NCBI RefSeq assembly: GCF_000812025.2
Contig: NZ_JWJE02000024.1
Span: forward strand, 1 to 59,269
DNA length: 59,269 bases
Source of the DNA: Bacillus thermotolerans
GTDB lineage: Bacteria > Bacillota > Bacilli > Bacillales > Domibacillaceae
Direction of reading: 5' to 3'
Shown piece by piece: positions 1 to 10,734 of the stretch (positions are counted from its first letter, which is position 1; every line of letters starts with the position of its first letter). Made by a program: the position numbers and the translations under genes. The notes beneath the pieces were generated by a model that was not told where the DNA came from, searched no databases, and worked only from the letters and a program-made list of their open reading frames with translations.

Positions 1-48
1 CGACACGTGGAGCTGACGAATACTAATCGATCGAGGACTTATCCTAAT
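1..48 (+). rRNA. 23S rRNA, 3' end (partial)
   Basis: The first bases match the conserved 3' end of bacterial 23S rRNA (the 'actaatcgatcgaggactt' block that closes the terminal helix). The gene begins before the window. The exact last base is uncertain by a few nucleotides because the 5' strand of the closing helix is not visible. An open reading frame running over this region and the 5S gene is spurious. Confidence 0.9.
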
Positions 49-222
49 CAGAAAAGCAGAGGCGACTGCATAGACACGACAAGCAAATGTTTGGACGCTG
101 GAGAGGCGCTAAGCCTTGGAAGCGGACGGTTATTTGACTCGAGTGTCGAGGAGCCGGAGCTGGACAACACACAACAAAATGGCAAGGTATTGCCGGTTAC
201 TTCCCAAGCATATTATCCAGTT

Positions 223-245
223 TTGAAAGAACAACGTTCTTTCAA
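223..245 (+). other. Hairpin in the 23S-5S spacer
   Basis: A perfect 10-bp inverted repeat (TTGAAAGAAC / GTTCTTTCAA, loop AAC) sits in the spacer between 23S and 5S rRNA. There is no T-run after it, so it is more likely a processing or antitermination-type structure of the precursor rRNA than a terminator. The role is inferred from position only. Confidence 0.6.
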
Positions 246-255
246 CCTTATACAG

Positions 256-371
<116 letters not shown>

Positions 372-380
372 ATCTGACAA

Positions 381-406
381 GAACAGTCTTAGGACTGTTC
401 TTTTTT
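381..406 (+). terminator. Intrinsic terminator of the rRNA operon
   Basis: Perfect 8-bp stem GAACAGTC/GACTGTTC with loop TTAG, followed by six T. It lies 9 nt after 5S rRNA. Confidence 0.93.
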
Positions 407-705
407 ATACCCAGATTTATTAATCCTCTCCGTATTGTTTTCTCTGTTCTCTCTTTTTCACGTCTTCTACCACCCTTATTCCAATCATATAATATAAAAG
501 CCGGATCCTTCCCCTATGTATTAAAAGGGACATGCACCTATACATAAAAACTGCCTACAATAAAGAGAAAAAATGATTTTCGTGATCGAGCAGCCTTTTT
601 AGGTTTAATTATTTCAAGCAAGTGGAATATAGAAATATGTTTTTTGACAGGTTAGATCTTAAAAAATTTGTCAACGATTATTAGTAAGAGGGTCAGACCT
701 CCTAA
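407..705. other. Gene-free spacer before ctsR
   Basis: About 300 bp between the rRNA terminator and the ctsR promoter. I see no credible gene. A TTGACA at 644-649 has no good -10 partner; with TGTCAA at 669-674 it forms a short inverted repeat. Nothing else can be supported. Confidence 0.6.
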
Positions 706-735
706 TTGCCAAATGCCTAAGATTTCATGTATAAT
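706..735 (+). promoter_or_regulatory. SigA-type promoter of the ctsR operon
   Basis: TTGCCA (706-711), 18-bp spacer, TATAAT (730-735). The start point would fall near 742, inside the CtsR box, which fits repression by blocking RNA polymerase. Confidence 0.8.
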
Positions 736-738
736 TTA

Positions 739-755
739 TGTCAAATATAGTCAAA
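739..755 (+). promoter_or_regulatory. CtsR operator (heptad direct repeat)
   Basis: Tandem GTCAAA blocks (740-745 and 750-755) separated by TATA match the known CtsR consensus RGTCAAANANRGTCAAA, with a partial third repeat (gtca) at 756-759. It overlaps the expected transcription start of ctsR itself, giving negative autoregulation of the whole ctsR-mcsA-mcsB-clpC operon. Confidence 0.88.
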
Positions 756-776
756 GTCAGAAATGGAGGAGGTTTG

Positions 777-1238
777 ATGCGTAATATATCTGATGTGATC
801 GAGGACTATTTAAAAAAAGTCCTTGAAACAAGCGGGAGCGAGATCGTAGAGATCAAGCGAAATGAGATAGCTCAAAAATTCCAATGCGTTCCCTCGCAGA
901 TTAATTATGTAATCAATACCCGCTTTACGATTGAGAGAGGCTATGTGGTAGAGAGCAAAAGAGGCGGAGGTGGTTATATCCGAATTACAAAAGTGAAAGT
1001 ACATGATCAGTATGATTTGATTGATCAGCTTGTTTCTTTAGTAGGGGATCGAATCTCTCAGACCACAGCCGAAAATTTAATTTACCGTTTAGTTGAAGAA
1101 GAAATTATTTCAAACCGAGAAGCCAAAATTATGTTAAGTGTCATGGATCGCTCTGTACTCCATATTGATCTTCCACAAAGAGATGAACTGCGAGCGAGAA
1201 TGATTACCTCTATGCTCATGGCTTTGAAATACAAATAA
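777..1238 (+). CDS. ctsR: Transcriptional repressor of class III heat-shock genes CtsR
   Basis: A 153-aa DNA-binding repressor of clp genes. The N-terminal winged helix-turn-helix holds the family motif 'IVESKRGGGGYIRI'-like glycine-rich wing (ESKRGGGGYIRI), which contacts the operator, and the C-terminal part carries 'VMDRSVLHIDLP', close to B. subtilis CtsR. I chose the ATG at 777 because it follows a strong ribosome site (GGAGGAGG, 765-772) and matches the family N terminus (NISDVIE). An upstream in-frame ATG at 738 lies inside the promoter and operator and is rejected. First gene of a four-gene operon; its own product is inactivated and targeted via McsB/ClpC in B. subtilis. Confidence 0.96.
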   Translation: MRNISDVIEDYLKKVLETSGSEIVEIKRNEIAQKFQCVPSQINYVINTRFTIERGYVVESKRGGGGYIRITKVKVHDQYDLIDQLVSLVGDRISQTTAENLIYRLVEEEIISNREAKIMLSVMDRSVLHIDLPQRDELRARMITSMLMALKYK

Positions 1239-1260
1239 ACGTAAAAGGGGGTGTTTTACG

Positions 1261-1803
1261 TTGAAATGTCAAAGATGTAATGAAAGACCTGCAACCTTGC
1301 ATTTTACCAAAACAATAAATGGAGAGAAATCTGAAATTTACTTATGTGAAAAGTGTGCGAAGGAACAAGGGGAAGAGTACATGTTTAGCTATCATCCCGA
1401 TTTTTCTATCGGCAATTTGCTTGGCGGATTATTTAATATAGAATCACCGTTTTTATCTAAGCCTGCTCAGTATCCCCAACAGCACGCACTGAAATGTGAG
1501 CACTGTCAAACGACTTTTCAAGAGTTTGTAAACAGAGGGAAGTTTGGATGTCCGCACTGCTATGAAACTTTTCAGGAGCAGCTTACTCCTATACTAAAAA
1601 GGCTTCAAAATGGAAATAACGTACACAAAGGAAAAATTCCAAAACGGATGGGCGGCACGTTGCACGTGAAGAAAGAGATTGAGGAGCTAAGAGTGAAATT
1701 ACAGCAAGCCATTGCGCATGAAGAGTTTGAGTCGGCAGCAAGTATTCGGGACCAAATCCGCTCTCTTGAAAAAAGTTTGCTTTCTAAAGGAGGAGAGTTG
1801 TGA
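1261..1803 (+). CDS. mcsA: Zinc-binding activator of the McsB arginine kinase, McsA
   Basis: A 180-aa protein with four CxxC-type zinc motifs in pairs (CQRCNERP and CEKCAKE near the N terminus; CEHCQ and CPHCY around residues 78-100) and a C-terminal UVR domain ([14 protein letters not shown]) of the kind that binds ClpC. In B. subtilis McsA activates the kinase McsB and serves as an adaptor for ClpC. The start is TTG at 1261 behind AAGGGGGTG; the Met-Lys-Cys beginning fits the family. Its stop overlaps the mcsB start (TGATG), indicating translational coupling. Confidence 0.95.
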   Translation: MKCQRCNERPATLHFTKTINGEKSEIYLCEKCAKEQGEEYMFSYHPDFSIGNLLGGLFNIESPFLSKPAQYPQQHALKCEHCQTTFQEFVNRGKFGCPHCYETFQEQLTPILKRLQNGNNVHKGKIPKRMGGTLHVKKEIEELRVKLQQAIAHEEFESAASIRDQIRSLEKSLLSKGGEL

Positions 1804-2858
1804 TGTCTCTAGAAAGATTTATTAACCAGGCTGTCAGCTCATGGATGAGTAATGAAGGACCTCACTCTGAAATCGTATTAAGTTCAAGGATACGCCTTGC
1901 AAGAAATCTAGCAGATTATAAGTTTCCTTCACTGTTGCAACCAGAGAAAGCGGCAGAACTGACGGCTAAAATTAATGAAAGCATGCAAGAGAAATATGAT
2001 CTAGAGCTGCTGACAATGGAGAAGCTGTCAACGCTTCAAAAGCGGGTCCTTGTAGAGAAACATTTAATTAGTCCTTATTTATCGGATGCCTCTTCCTACG
2101 GGGCAGTGCTTCTCTCGGATACAGAAGATATCAGCATTATGATCAATGAAGAAGATCATATACGCATTCAATGTCTTTCTCCAGGGCTTCAGCTGAAAGA
2201 AACACTGAAAAAGGCAAGTGAAATTGATGATGTAATTGAAGCAAAGCTGAAGTACGCATTTGATGAGCAAAGAGGCTATTTAACAAGCTGTCCGACAAAC
2301 GTAGGAACTGGCTTGAGGGCATCGGTGATGATTCACTTGCCAGGATTAGTGCTAACTCAGCAAATGAACCGCATTATCCCCGCGATTAACCAGCTCGGTT
2401 TTGTCGTCAGGGGTATATATGGAGAGGGCAGTGAAGCACTAGGGAATATCTTTCAGATTTCCAACCAGCTAACGCTCGGTAAATCAGAGGAAGATATAGT
2501 AGAGGACTTATTAAGTATAGTTCATCAAATTATCAATCACGAAGAGTCAGCCAGAGAATCTTTAAGCAATATGTCTTCCATCCACCTAGAAGATAAAGTA
2601 TTCCGCTCTTATGGTGTACTTACAAACAGCCGGATTATCGAATCAAAAGAAGCTGCTCAATGTTTATCAGATGTAAGACTGGGAATTGATATGGGTTATA
2701 TCCAAAATGTTTCAAGGTGTATTTTAAATGAATTAATGATTTTAACTCAGCCAGGTTTTCTGCAGCAGTATGCAGGCGGCACACTCCGGCCCGAAGAGCG
2801 GGATATTAGAAGAGCTGCCTTAATTCGAGAGCGATTAAAGCTAGAAGAAAATTGTTGA
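1803..2858 (+). CDS. mcsB: Protein arginine kinase McsB
   Basis: 351-aa phosphagen-kinase-fold enzyme that phosphorylates arginine residues of client proteins (including CtsR) and so marks them for ClpCP degradation. Nucleotide-binding arginines appear in SSRIRLARN, and the active-site region [13 protein letters not shown] includes the conserved cysteine. The C-terminal [14 protein letters not shown] matches the pArg-sensing allosteric segment of B. subtilis McsB. The ATG at 1803 overlaps the mcsA stop; a GTG one codon earlier (1800) is possible but less likely. Confidence 0.96.
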   Translation: MSLERFINQAVSSWMSNEGPHSEIVLSSRIRLARNLADYKFPSLLQPEKAAELTAKINESMQEKYDLELLTMEKLSTLQKRVLVEKHLISPYLSDASSYGAVLLSDTEDISIMINEEDHIRIQCLSPGLQLKETLKKASEIDDVIEAKLKYAFDEQRGYLTSCPTNVGTGLRASVMIHLPGLVLTQQMNRIIPAINQLGFVVRGIYGEGSEALGNIFQISNQLTLGKSEEDIVEDLLSIVHQIINHEESARESLSNMSSIHLEDKVFRSYGVLTNSRIIESKEAAQCLSDVRLGIDMGYIQNVSRCILNELMILTQPGFLQQYAGGTLRPEERDIRRAALIRERLKLEENC

Positions 2859-2878
2859 AGTAAAGGAGAGGGATGGAT

Positions 2879-5320
2879 ATGATGTTTGGTCGTTTCACGG
2901 AAAGAGCACAGAAGGTATTGGCGCTGGCACAGGAAGAAGCACTTCGTTTAGGACATAGCAATATCGGTACAGAACATATTTTGTTAGGTCTTGTGCGTGA
3001 AGGAGAAGGGATCGCGGCAAAGGCGCTATACGGTCTAGGGCTTAGCTCAGAGAAAATCCAGGAAGAAGTAGAGAACTTGATTGGGAGAGGCGAAGGAACG
3101 ACCCAAACGGTTCATTACACACCGCGTGCAAAGAAAGTAACGGAACTTTCCATGGATGAAGCTAGAAAATTAGGTCATTCCTACGTTGGTACTGAACATA
3201 TCCTGCTTGGATTGATCCGAGAAGGAGAAGGGGTAGCTGCCCGTGTACTTAGCAACTTAGGCATCAGCTTAAACAAAGCGCGCCAGCAAGTATTGCAGCT
3301 TTTAGGAAACAATGAAACCAACGGACATCAAGGAGGTCCTTCTTCTAACGCAAACACACCTACGCTCGATAGCCTAGCTCGTGACTTAACAGCTATCGCA
3401 AGAGAAGGAAGCCTGGACCCTGTTATTGGCCGCAGCAAAGAGATCCAGCGGGTAATCGAAGTATTAAGCCGAAGAACAAAGAATAACCCTGTATTAATTG
3501 GTGAACCAGGGGTAGGTAAAACAGCTATTGCAGAAGGTCTTGCTCAGCAAATCATTAATAATGAAGTGCCAGAGACTCTTCGCAACAAGCGCGTTATGAC
3601 TTTAGACATGGGAACAGTTGTGGCAGGAACAAAGTATCGTGGTGAGTTTGAAGACCGCCTGAAAAAAGTAATGGATGAAATTCGTCAGGCTGGGAATGTT
3701 ATTCTATTCATTGACGAGCTGCATACATTAATCGGAGCAGGGGGAGCAGAGGGTGCCATCGATGCATCTAATATTTTAAAACCGTCTCTTGCCCGTGGTG
3801 AGCTGCAGTGTATCGGAGCAACTACACTGGATGAGTACAGAAAATACATTGAAAAAGATGCAGCGCTTGAACGTCGCTTCCAGCCGATTCAAGTAGATGA
3901 ACCGACAACGGATGAATCCATTCAGATTCTTAAAGGATTGAGAGACCGTTATGAAGCGCACCATCGCGTCTCTATTACAGACGAAGCGATTGAAGCGGCA
4001 GTTAAGATGTCTGATCGTTACATTTCCGATCGCTTCCTGCCGGACAAAGCAATCGACTTAATTGACGAAGCAGGTTCAAAAGTGCGTCTGCGTTCCTTCA
4101 CTACTCCTCCAAATCTAAAAGAATTGGAAGCGAAGCTGGAAAGCATTAGAAATGAAAAGGATGCTGCTGTTCAAAGTCAAGAGTTTGAAAAAGCCGCTTC
4201 CTTACGTGATGCAGAGCAAAAGCTTCGTGAGGAAGTAGAGAAAACAAAGAACAGCTGGAAAGAGAAGCAAGGAAAAGAAAACAGCGAAGTAACAGTAGAG
4301 GATATTGCGAAAGTCGTATCCAGCTGGACAGGAGTGCCGGTTTCTAAGCTGGCAGAAACTGAAACAGAGCGGCTATTGAAGCTGGAGGAAATTCTTCACT
4401 CCCGCCTGATTGGCCAAGAAGAAGCGGTTAAAGCTGTTTCGAAAGCAGTCCGCCGGGCAAGAGCAGGCTTAAAGGATCCTAAGCGCCCGATCGGCTCGTT
4501 CATTTTCCTAGGCCCGACTGGTGTAGGTAAAACAGAGCTGGCAAAAGCATTGGCCGAATCTATGTTCGGTGATGAAGATGCGATGATCCGCATCGACATG
4601 TCTGAGTACATGGAGAAGCACTCTACTTCCCGTCTTGTTGGGTCACCTCCAGGGTATGTCGGCTATGATGAAGGCGGCCAGCTAACAGAGAAAGTACGCC
4701 GCAAGCCTTACTCAGTTATTCTCCTTGATGAGATTGAGAAAGCTCATCCGGATGTATTCAATATCTTATTGCAAGTACTAGAGGATGGCCGACTAACTGA
4801 TTCAAAAGGCCGCACGGTGGACTTCCGCAATACTGTATTAATTATGACATCCAACGTTGGAGCGGAATCTCTGCAGCGCAACAAGTATGTAGGGTTTAAC
4901 ATCCAGGATGGTGAGCAGGACTTTAAAGACATGAAGGGCAAAGTGATGGATGAACTGAAACGGGCATTCCGTCCAGAGTTCTTGAACCGGATCGATGAAA
5001 TTATTGTCTTCCATGCTTTAGAGAAGAAACACCTCAAGGAAATTGTGACGCTTATGTCTGATGAATTAACGAAGCGTTTAAGAGAACAGGACATCAGCGT
5101 AGAGCTGACTGAACAAGCAAAAGATAAAATTGCCGAAGAAGGCTACGATCCGGAATACGGGGCTCGCCCGCTGCGCCGGGCCCTTCAGAAACAAGTCGAA
5201 GACCGGTTATCCGAGGAGCTGTTAAAAGGCAAAGTACTAGCAGGACAGAGTGTAGTGATAGATGTAGAGGATGGAAACTTCGTAGTGAAAACAAAGGAAC
5301 CGTCTGCTACGCAATCATAA
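2879..5320 (+). CDS. clpC: AAA+ ATPase subunit of the ClpCP protease
   Basis: 813-aa Hsp100 unfoldase that feeds substrates to ClpP. It has two N-terminal Clp-N repeats (residues ~1-145), a first AAA+ module (Walker [10 protein letters not shown], Walker B ILFIDELH), a middle coiled-coil domain with a UVR-like [12 protein letters not shown] segment (the McsA/MecA docking site), and a second AAA+ module ([20 protein letters not shown]). The ClpP-binding loop near VGFN is present. Three in-frame ATGs at 2873, 2879 and 2882 are possible; 2879 is best spaced from AAAGGAG and gives the family N terminus [11 protein letters not shown]. Last gene of the CtsR operon, followed by a terminator. Confidence 0.96.
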   Translation: MMFGRFTERAQKVLALAQEEALRLGHSNIGTEHILLGLVREGEGIAAKALYGLGLSSEKIQEEVENLIGRGEGTTQTVHYTPRAKKVTELSMDEARKLGHSYVGTEHILLGLIREGEGVAARVLSNLGISLNKARQQVLQLLGNNETNGHQGGPSSNANTPTLDSLARDLTAIAREGSLDPVIGRSKEIQRVIEVLSRRTKNNPVLIGEPGVGKTAIAEGLAQQIINNEVPETLRNKRVMTLDMGTVVAGTKYRGEFEDRLKKVMDEIRQAGNVILFIDELHTLIGAGGAEGAIDASNILKPSLARGELQCIGATTLDEYRKYIEKDAALERRFQPIQVDEPTTDESIQILKGLRDRYEAHHRVSITDEAIEAAVKMSDRYISDRFLPDKAIDLIDEAGSKVRLRSFTTPPNLKELEAKLESIRNEKDAAVQSQEFEKAASLRDAEQKLREEVEKTKNSWKEKQGKENSEVTVEDIAKVVSSWTGVPVSKLAETETERLLKLEEILHSRLIGQEEAVKAVSKAVRRARAGLKDPKRPIGSFIFLGPTGVGKTELAKALAESMFGDEDAMIRIDMSEYMEKHSTSRLVGSPPGYVGYDEGGQLTEKVRRKPYSVILLDEIEKAHPDVFNILLQVLEDGRLTDSKGRTVDFRNTVLIMTSNVGAESLQRNKYVGFNIQDGEQDFKDMKGKVMDELKRAFRPEFLNRIDEIIVFHALEKKHLKEIVTLMSDELTKRLREQDISVELTEQAKDKIAEEGYDPEYGARPLRRALQKQVEDRLSEELLKGKVLAGQSVVIDVEDGNFVVKTKEPSATQS

Positions 5321-5328
5321 AGAAAAAC

Positions 5329-5362
5329 GGTGCACACGTTTATCGCGTGTGCATCTTTCTTT
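5329..5362 (+). terminator. Intrinsic terminator after clpC
   Basis: Stem TGCACACG (5331-5338) / CGTGTGCA (5346-5353), 7-nt loop, then a T-rich tail TCTTTCTTT. Separates the CtsR operon from radA. Confidence 0.85.
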
Positions 5363-5399
5363 CATAGTTGTACTTCATAAAAAGGAGAGTTAACAATCA

Positions 5400-6773
5400 A
5401 TGGCGAAGAAGAAAACAAAGTTTATTTGCCAGTCTTGTGGTTATGAATCAGCTAAATGGATGGGGAAGTGTCCAGGGTGTGGAGAGTGGAACAAAATGGT
5501 GGAGGAAGTGGAGATCACCGGAAAACAGAAACGCAGCTTTATGCATTCGGATCCGGCAACCATTTCAAAGCCGGCTAAGCTGGCTACCATTGATACCATT
5601 CAGGAGCCGCGTGTCAAAACACAATTAAAAGAGTTTAACAGAGTGCTGGGAGGAGGAGTCGTTCCAGGCTCGCTCGTGCTAATTGGCGGGGATCCGGGTA
5701 TTGGAAAGTCTACTTTACTGCTGCAGGTGTCTGCTCAGCTGTCCGCGAATAAAAGTAAAGTTTTGTACATTTCTGGAGAAGAATCGGTCAAGCAGACAAA
5801 ATTAAGGGCAGAGCGGCTGGCAGTAAAGGAAGAGGAGCTTTTTATTTATTCAGAGACCAACCTTCAGCTTATCCATACAGCTATTGAACAACTGTCACCT
5901 TCCTTTGTGGTTATTGATTCCATTCAAACGATCTACCATCCCGAAGCGACTTCCGCTCCAGGAAGCGTCTCACAAGTAAGAGAATGCACAGCAGAGTTAA
6001 TGAGAATAGCAAAAATGAACGGCATTGCCATCTTCATTGTTGGCCATGTAACGAAAGAAGGTTCCATTGCCGGACCTCGATTATTGGAACATATGGTGGA
6101 TACCGTGTTATATTTTGAAGGAGAGCGGCATCACACTTACCGTATTTTAAGAGCAGTGAAAAATCGCTTTGGCTCGACGAATGAAATGGGTATCTTCGAA
6201 ATGAAGGAAGAAGGGCTCACTGAGGTGGAAAACCCATCAGAGATCTTTCTAGAAGAACGTTCACAAGGCTCTTCAGGCTCAACCGTTGTTGCCTCGATGG
6301 AAGGGACACGGCCAGTCCTTGTTGAAATCCAAGCATTGATTTCCCCATCGGTCTTTGGGAATCCACGCCGGATGGCTACAGGCATTGATCATAATCGTGT
6401 CACTTTATTAATGGCTGTCCTAGAGAAGCGCGTAGGACTCTTACTTCAAAATCAGGATGCTTATTTAAAGGTCGCCGGCGGGGTGAAGCTGGATGAACCT
6501 GCTATTGACCTTGCAATTGCCGTAAGCATTGCTTCAAGCTTCCGCGATCAGCCGACAAACGCGGCAGACTGCTTGATTGGAGAGGTTGGATTAACAGGAG
6601 AGGTGCGCAGAGTGTCAAGAGTGGAACAAAGGGTGCTAGAAGCAGCTAAGCTCGGCTTTACAAGAATCATCCTTCCTGCCAACAATATAGGCGGCTGGAA
6701 AGCACCAGCTGGGGTAGAAATAATTGGGGTGAATACGGTAAATGAAGCTCTTGATCTTGTATTTGGTCAATAA
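5400..6773 (+). CDS. radA: DNA repair protein RadA (Sms)
   Basis: 457 aa, the usual length. It is a RecA-like helicase that drives branch migration of recombination intermediates. Visible parts: N-terminal C4 zinc finger (CQSCGYES...CPGCGEW, residues 10-30), Walker [11 protein letters not shown] (~95-104), the RadA-specific KNRFGS motif (~250), and a C-terminal Lon-protease-like domain ending near FGQ. ATG at 5400 behind AAAGGAGAG. In B. subtilis the next gene is disA, whose product RadA/RecA regulate; here disA is absent and yacL follows after 90 bp. Confidence 0.96.
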   Translation: MAKKKTKFICQSCGYESAKWMGKCPGCGEWNKMVEEVEITGKQKRSFMHSDPATISKPAKLATIDTIQEPRVKTQLKEFNRVLGGGVVPGSLVLIGGDPGIGKSTLLLQVSAQLSANKSKVLYISGEESVKQTKLRAERLAVKEEELFIYSETNLQLIHTAIEQLSPSFVVIDSIQTIYHPEATSAPGSVSQVRECTAELMRIAKMNGIAIFIVGHVTKEGSIAGPRLLEHMVDTVLYFEGERHHTYRILRAVKNRFGSTNEMGIFEMKEEGLTEVENPSEIFLEERSQGSSGSTVVASMEGTRPVLVEIQALISPSVFGNPRRMATGIDHNRVTLLMAVLEKRVGLLLQNQDAYLKVAGGVKLDEPAIDLAIAVSIASSFRDQPTNAADCLIGEVGLTGEVRRVSRVEQRVLEAAKLGFTRIILPANNIGGWKAPAGVEIIGVNTVNEALDLVFGQ

Positions 6774-6813
6774 TCCGTATGAACTGTTTCTGTAAAGTTT
6801 TGTGAAAAAATGG

Positions 6814-6840
6814 TTGCCAGCCAAGAAAAGTGTTTATAAT
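6814..6840 (+). promoter_or_regulatory. Probable SigA promoter for yacL
   Basis: TTGCCA (6814-6819) and a perfect TATAAT (6835-6840), but with a short 15-bp spacer; TGGTTG at 6811 would give 18 bp. The site lies in the short radA-yacL gap. Moderate confidence because of the spacing. Confidence 0.5.
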
Positions 6841-6863
6841 AAAATTAAGGAGGTGAAGTCAGA

Positions 6864-7958
6864 ATGTTAAAACGTCTTGTGCAAGCGGGGTTTATTATAT
6901 TAGGCGGAACTTTAGGCATCATTCTTATTCCGGATTTATTGACATTCATTCGCTTGGACCATATCGCTCTAATTAATAACCCCTATGTTTCTGCTTTCCT
7001 AGGGGCCATCATTTTCTACATGCTCACCTTCTGGGCAGTGGATTATCTTGTAGACTTTGTGAAGTGGCTGGAGGATCGCATTGTGAATGCACCTTTGACT
7101 GACATTCTTTCTGGAAGTTTAGGATTAATCTTAGGGTTGATCGTTGCCTTTTTGGCAGGGAGCACGCTTAATTCAATCGAAATACCGATTGTCAATACGG
7201 TGGTTCCTATCTTTTTAACGATTCTCCTTGGTTACTTAGGATTCCAAGTGGGATTTAAGAAGAGAGATGAGATTACTAGCCTGTTTTCGAGCAGCAAGAT
7301 CGGGAAGAAGAAGGAGCTTGAAGCTATCGAGCAGCCAGTAGAGACCAAGCAGTCATGTAAGATTTTAGATACGAGCGTAATTATAGACGGGAGAATCGCT
7401 GACATTTGTCAGACTGGCTTCTTAGAAGGCTGCCTCATCATCCCTCAGTTTGTACTAGAGGAGCTTCAGCATATTGCGGATTCTTCGGATACGCTAAAGC
7501 GGACGAAAGGCCGAAGAGGGTTAGACATACTGAACCGCATTCAAAAAGATATTCCTGTTGATGTGGAAATTGTGGAGCGGGATTTTGAGGATGTTCAAGA
7601 AGTGGACAGCAAGCTTGTAAAGCTCGCTAAAGAAATGAATGGCATCGTCGTGACGAACGACTTTAATCTAAATAAAGTATGCGAGCTTCAAAAGGTGCAG
7701 GTTCTTAATATAAATGACCTGGCAAATGCCGTGAAACCTCTTGTTGTCCCAGGTGAAGAAATGCATGTACTTGTGATTAAAGACGGGAAGGAACAACGTC
7801 AGGGCATTGCTTATTTAGATGACGGCACAATGATCGTCGTGGAAGAGGGCCGCGATTATATAGGCAAGCAAATCAACGTAGTAGTAACGAGCGTGCTGCA
7901 GACTTCGGCAGGCCGGATGATTTTCGCCAAGCCAAAACTGGCAGAAAAAGCGCTTTGA
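6864..7958 (+). CDS. yacL: Membrane-anchored PIN/TRAM domain protein YacL
   Basis: 364 aa. Four hydrophobic segments fill roughly the first 130 residues (around 6-30, 43-65, 82-104, 110-132), then a PIN nuclease-like domain whose acidic residues are seen in [14 protein letters not shown] and VTNDFNL, and a C-terminal TRAM domain ([18 protein letters not shown]), a predicted RNA-binding fold. B. subtilis YacL is about the same length and its precise substrate is not established. It likely cleaves RNA at the membrane, but that is inference. Start ATG at 6864 behind AAGGAGGTG. Confidence 0.92.
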   Translation: MLKRLVQAGFIILGGTLGIILIPDLLTFIRLDHIALINNPYVSAFLGAIIFYMLTFWAVDYLVDFVKWLEDRIVNAPLTDILSGSLGLILGLIVAFLAGSTLNSIEIPIVNTVVPIFLTILLGYLGFQVGFKKRDEITSLFSSSKIGKKKELEAIEQPVETKQSCKILDTSVIIDGRIADICQTGFLEGCLIIPQFVLEELQHIADSSDTLKRTKGRRGLDILNRIQKDIPVDVEIVERDFEDVQEVDSKLVKLAKEMNGIVVTNDFNLNKVCELQKVQVLNINDLANAVKPLVVPGEEMHVLVIKDGKEQRQGIAYLDDGTMIVVEEGRDYIGKQINVVVTSVLQTSAGRMIFAKPKLAEKAL

Positions 7959-7971
7959 AGGGGTAAGGTGA

Positions 7972-8658
7972 ATGAATTATCAAGTAGTGATTCCGGCAGC
8001 TGGAAGAGGGAAAAGAATGAGGGCAGATAGGAATAAGCTGCTTCTTAAGCTAGAGAGCTGTCCGGTGATTATCCATACGTTAAAGATCTTCGAAGAGGAT
8101 CCTAGTTGCAAGGAGATTATCCTTGTCGTTCATCCCGACGAAACAGGGATTTTTTCTGACTTAATGAGTGAGCATGGTATAACGAAGGTGCAAAAGCTGG
8201 TCCACGGCGGCAGTGAGCGTCAGGAGAGCGTGTATCACGGGTTGAAGGAAGCGGACAAATCGGCTATTGTACTTATTCATGATGGAGCACGGCCGTTCAT
8301 TACCATTCCGTTAATTCGGCAGCTTGTTGAGGAAGCAGAGCGCAGCGGAGCAGCAATAGCAGCCGTTCCGGTGAAAGATACGATTAAGCGTGTGACAGAG
8401 AAGAACGTGATTGAAACTGTTGAGCGCTCAAGCTTGTGGTCTGTTCAGACACCACAAGCTTTTCGCATGTCTTTGATTCTGGACGCTCATGAGCAGGCTC
8501 GAGCGGAAGGATACATAGGCACGGATGATGCCTCCTTGGTAGAGAGAATGAAAAAAGGAGTGCAGGTAGTAGAAGGCGATTATGATAATATAAAACTGAC
8601 AACGCCCGAGGATCTTTTCTTTGCGGAAGCAATTATCCGAAAGCGAAGGTTACTCTAG
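7972..8658 (+). CDS. ispD: 2-C-methyl-D-erythritol 4-phosphate cytidylyltransferase
   Basis: 228 aa; third step of the MEP isoprenoid pathway, forming CDP-methylerythritol from MEP and CTP. The N-terminal nucleotide-binding loop [11 protein letters not shown] with following Lys (NKLLLKL), the HDGARPF motif (~95) and the D..L.TTPED C-terminal block identify the family. It lies 13 bp after yacL and 20 bp before ispF, so the two pathway enzymes are co-transcribed. Confidence 0.95.
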   Translation: MNYQVVIPAAGRGKRMRADRNKLLLKLESCPVIIHTLKIFEEDPSCKEIILVVHPDETGIFSDLMSEHGITKVQKLVHGGSERQESVYHGLKEADKSAIVLIHDGARPFITIPLIRQLVEEAERSGAAIAAVPVKDTIKRVTEKNVIETVERSSLWSVQTPQAFRMSLILDAHEQARAEGYIGTDDASLVERMKKGVQVVEGDYDNIKLTTPEDLFFAEAIIRKRRLL

Positions 8659-8678
8659 AGGATAAAGGAGAAAGAAGA

Positions 8679-9161
8679 ATGTTTCGAATTGGACAAGGCT
8701 TTGATGTGCATGAGTTTGCGGAAAACCGTCCGCTTATTATCGGAGGGGTGACCATCCCTCATGGAAAGGGTCTGATTGGCCACTCGGATGCAGATGTGCT
8801 GCTTCATACTATAGCAGACGCATGTCTTGGAGCTATTGGAGAGGGAGATATCGGCCGTCACTTTCCCGACACTGATCCTGCTTTCAAAGATGCGGACTCA
8901 GCTGCTCTACTGCAACATGTCTGGGAACTCGTGAAAGGGAAGGGATTTTCCCTTGGGAATGTAGACTGTACCATTATGGCTCAAAAGCCGAAGATGGCTC
9001 CATATATCAGCCAGATGAGAGAGAGAATCGCTGAGCTGCTTGAGGCTGATACGTCACAAATCAACGTAAAAGCCACTACTACAGAGAAGCTGGGGTTTGT
9101 GGGCAGAGAAGAGGGGATCGCTGCGCAGGCAGTTGTATTGCTGCAGGCAAAAGCAAAGTAA
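8679..9161 (+). CDS. ispF: 2-C-methyl-D-erythritol 2,4-cyclodiphosphate synthase
   Basis: 160 aa, usual length. Cyclises CDP-ME 2-phosphate to MEcPP with loss of CMP, two steps after IspD. Metal ligands are visible as DVHEF (D and H near residues 8-10) and the later HSD motif ([10 protein letters not shown]); the C-terminal [12 protein letters not shown] segment binds the cytidine. RBS AAAGGAGAAAG precedes ATG 8679. Confidence 0.96.
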   Translation: MFRIGQGFDVHEFAENRPLIIGGVTIPHGKGLIGHSDADVLLHTIADACLGAIGEGDIGRHFPDTDPAFKDADSAALLQHVWELVKGKGFSLGNVDCTIMAQKPKMAPYISQMRERIAELLEADTSQINVKATTTEKLGFVGREEGIAAQAVVLLQAKAK

Positions 9162-9232
9162 TTCTCTTTTTTCCTGAAACAGCTGATGGTAAAATAAAAA
9201 AAGTCATATGAACGCTTGAGGAGGAACAGAAC

Positions 9233-10693
9233 ATGGCAAACGATATCCGCGTGCGCTACGCACCGAGCCCGACAGGCCACCTGCATATAGGAAATGCGCG
9301 TACCGCTCTTTTTAATTATTTATTCGCCCGCAGCCAAGGCGGCGAATTTATTATCCGGATTGAAGATACGGATAAGAAACGTAATATTGAAGGCGGCGAG
9401 GAAAGCCAATTAAAATATTTGAAATGGCTTGGCATCGACTGGGACGAGGGAGTAGATAAAGAGGGAGAATACGGCCCTTATCGTCAATCCGAGCGAAACG
9501 ACATTTACAGAAAATATTTCGAACAGCTTTTAGAAGAAGGCAAAGCATATAAATGCTACTGCACAGAAGAAGAGCTTGAGGCTGAGCGGGAAGCACAGGC
9601 AGCAGCAGGGAAGGACATGCCTGGTTACTCAGGCAAATGCCGCCACCTGACAGAGGAAGAAAGAAAAGCGAAAGAAGCAGAGGGAAGAGTCCCAAGCATC
9701 CGTATTAAAGTGCCTGAAGGCGAAACTTATACCTTCAATGATATGGTGAAGGGCGAAGTTGCATTTACGTCAGAAGATATCAATGATTATGTCATTGTGA
9801 AGAAGGACGGTACACCAACCTACAATTTCGCGGTCGTCATTGATGATTACTTAATGAAAATGTCTCACGTTCTGCGTGGTGATGATCATATTTCCAATAC
9901 ACCGAAGCAGCTTGTTATTTATAAAGCTTTAGGCTGGGAGCCTCCTGTGTTTGGCCATATGACGCTTATTGTGAACGAGAACCGCAAAAAACTAAGCAAG
10001 CGTGATGAGTCTATCATTCAATTCATGGAGCAGTATGAAGAGCTTGGCTACTTGCCGGAGGCGCTGTTTAACTTCATTGCCTTGCTGGGCTGGTCCCCGG
10101 CTGGAGAAGAAGAAATCTTCTCTAAAGAGGAGTTTATCGAACAATTTGATGTGAAACGTTTGTCTAAATCCCCGGCTGTGTTTGATAGCCAGAAGCTTCT
10201 TTGGATGAATAATCAGTACATGAAGAAGGTAGAGCTTGATCGGGTCGTGGAGCTTACACTTCCTCATCTAGTGAAGGCGGGCCGTGTAGAAGAGAACCGA
10301 ACGCCTGAGCAAGAGGCATGGGTTCGTGAATTAATTGGACTATATCAAGAGAAGCTAAGCTATGGAGCGGAAATCGTAGACATGTCCTCATTATTCTTTA
10401 AAGAGGAAATCAGCTACGAAGAAGAAGCGAAAGAAGTGCTGGCTGAAGAGCAGGTGCCGGAAGTCATGGCTTCTTTCCTTGAGAAGGTCGAAGCGCTTGA
10501 TGAGTTCGAAGCAGACGCAATTAAGAAAGCGATGAAGGCTGTACAGAAAGAAACGGGCCATAAAGGGAAAAAGCTATTTATGCCAATACGGTCAGCAGTG
10601 ACGGGACAAACGCACGGTCCCGATTTACCAAAAGCGATTGAACTTCTTGGCAAAGAAAAAGTAATTGAGCGGTTGAGAAAAGTTAACGGTTAA
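9233..10693 (+). CDS. gltX: Glutamyl-tRNA synthetase
   Basis: 486-aa class I synthetase. HIGH-type signature HLHIGN (residues ~15-20) and KMSKS-type KLSKRD (~253), with zinc-site-like CYCTEEE...CRH around 110-140. In Bacilli this enzyme charges both tRNA-Glu and tRNA-Gln, the latter then amidated by GatCAB; that is family knowledge and not seen here. RBS GAGGAGG precedes ATG 9233. An extended -10-like TGGTAAAAT at 9187-9195 could give it a private promoter, but no good -35 accompanies it. Confidence 0.97.
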   Translation: MANDIRVRYAPSPTGHLHIGNARTALFNYLFARSQGGEFIIRIEDTDKKRNIEGGEESQLKYLKWLGIDWDEGVDKEGEYGPYRQSERNDIYRKYFEQLLEEGKAYKCYCTEEELEAEREAQAAAGKDMPGYSGKCRHLTEEERKAKEAEGRVPSIRIKVPEGETYTFNDMVKGEVAFTSEDINDYVIVKKDGTPTYNFAVVIDDYLMKMSHVLRGDDHISNTPKQLVIYKALGWEPPVFGHMTLIVNENRKKLSKRDESIIQFMEQYEELGYLPEALFNFIALLGWSPAGEEEIFSKEEFIEQFDVKRLSKSPAVFDSQKLLWMNNQYMKKVELDRVVELTLPHLVKAGRVEENRTPEQEAWVRELIGLYQEKLSYGAEIVDMSSLFFKEEISYEEEAKEVLAEEQVPEVMASFLEKVEALDEFEADAIKKAMKAVQKETGHKGKKLFMPIRSAVTGQTHGPDLPKAIELLGKEKVIERLRKVNG

Positions 10694-10718
10694 CATTTCA
10701 ATAAAAATGTAATATAGT
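10690..10718 (+). promoter_or_regulatory. SigA-type promoter of the cysE-cysS transcript
   Basis: TTAACA (10690-10695), 17-bp spacer, TATAGT (10713-10718), overlapping the gltX stop codon and lying just upstream of the T-box leader. Confidence 0.65.
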
Positions 10719-10734
10719 AAGAGTACTATTTACT

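Noticed and set aside
644-674. TTGACA at 644 as a second ctsR promoter
   Set aside because: No acceptable -10 at 16-18 bp; the hexamer is better explained as one arm of the short TTGACA/TGTCAA repeat.
407-776. tRNA genes after the 5S rRNA
   Set aside because: No cloverleaf with a GTTCRANNC T-arm motif was found in the spacer.
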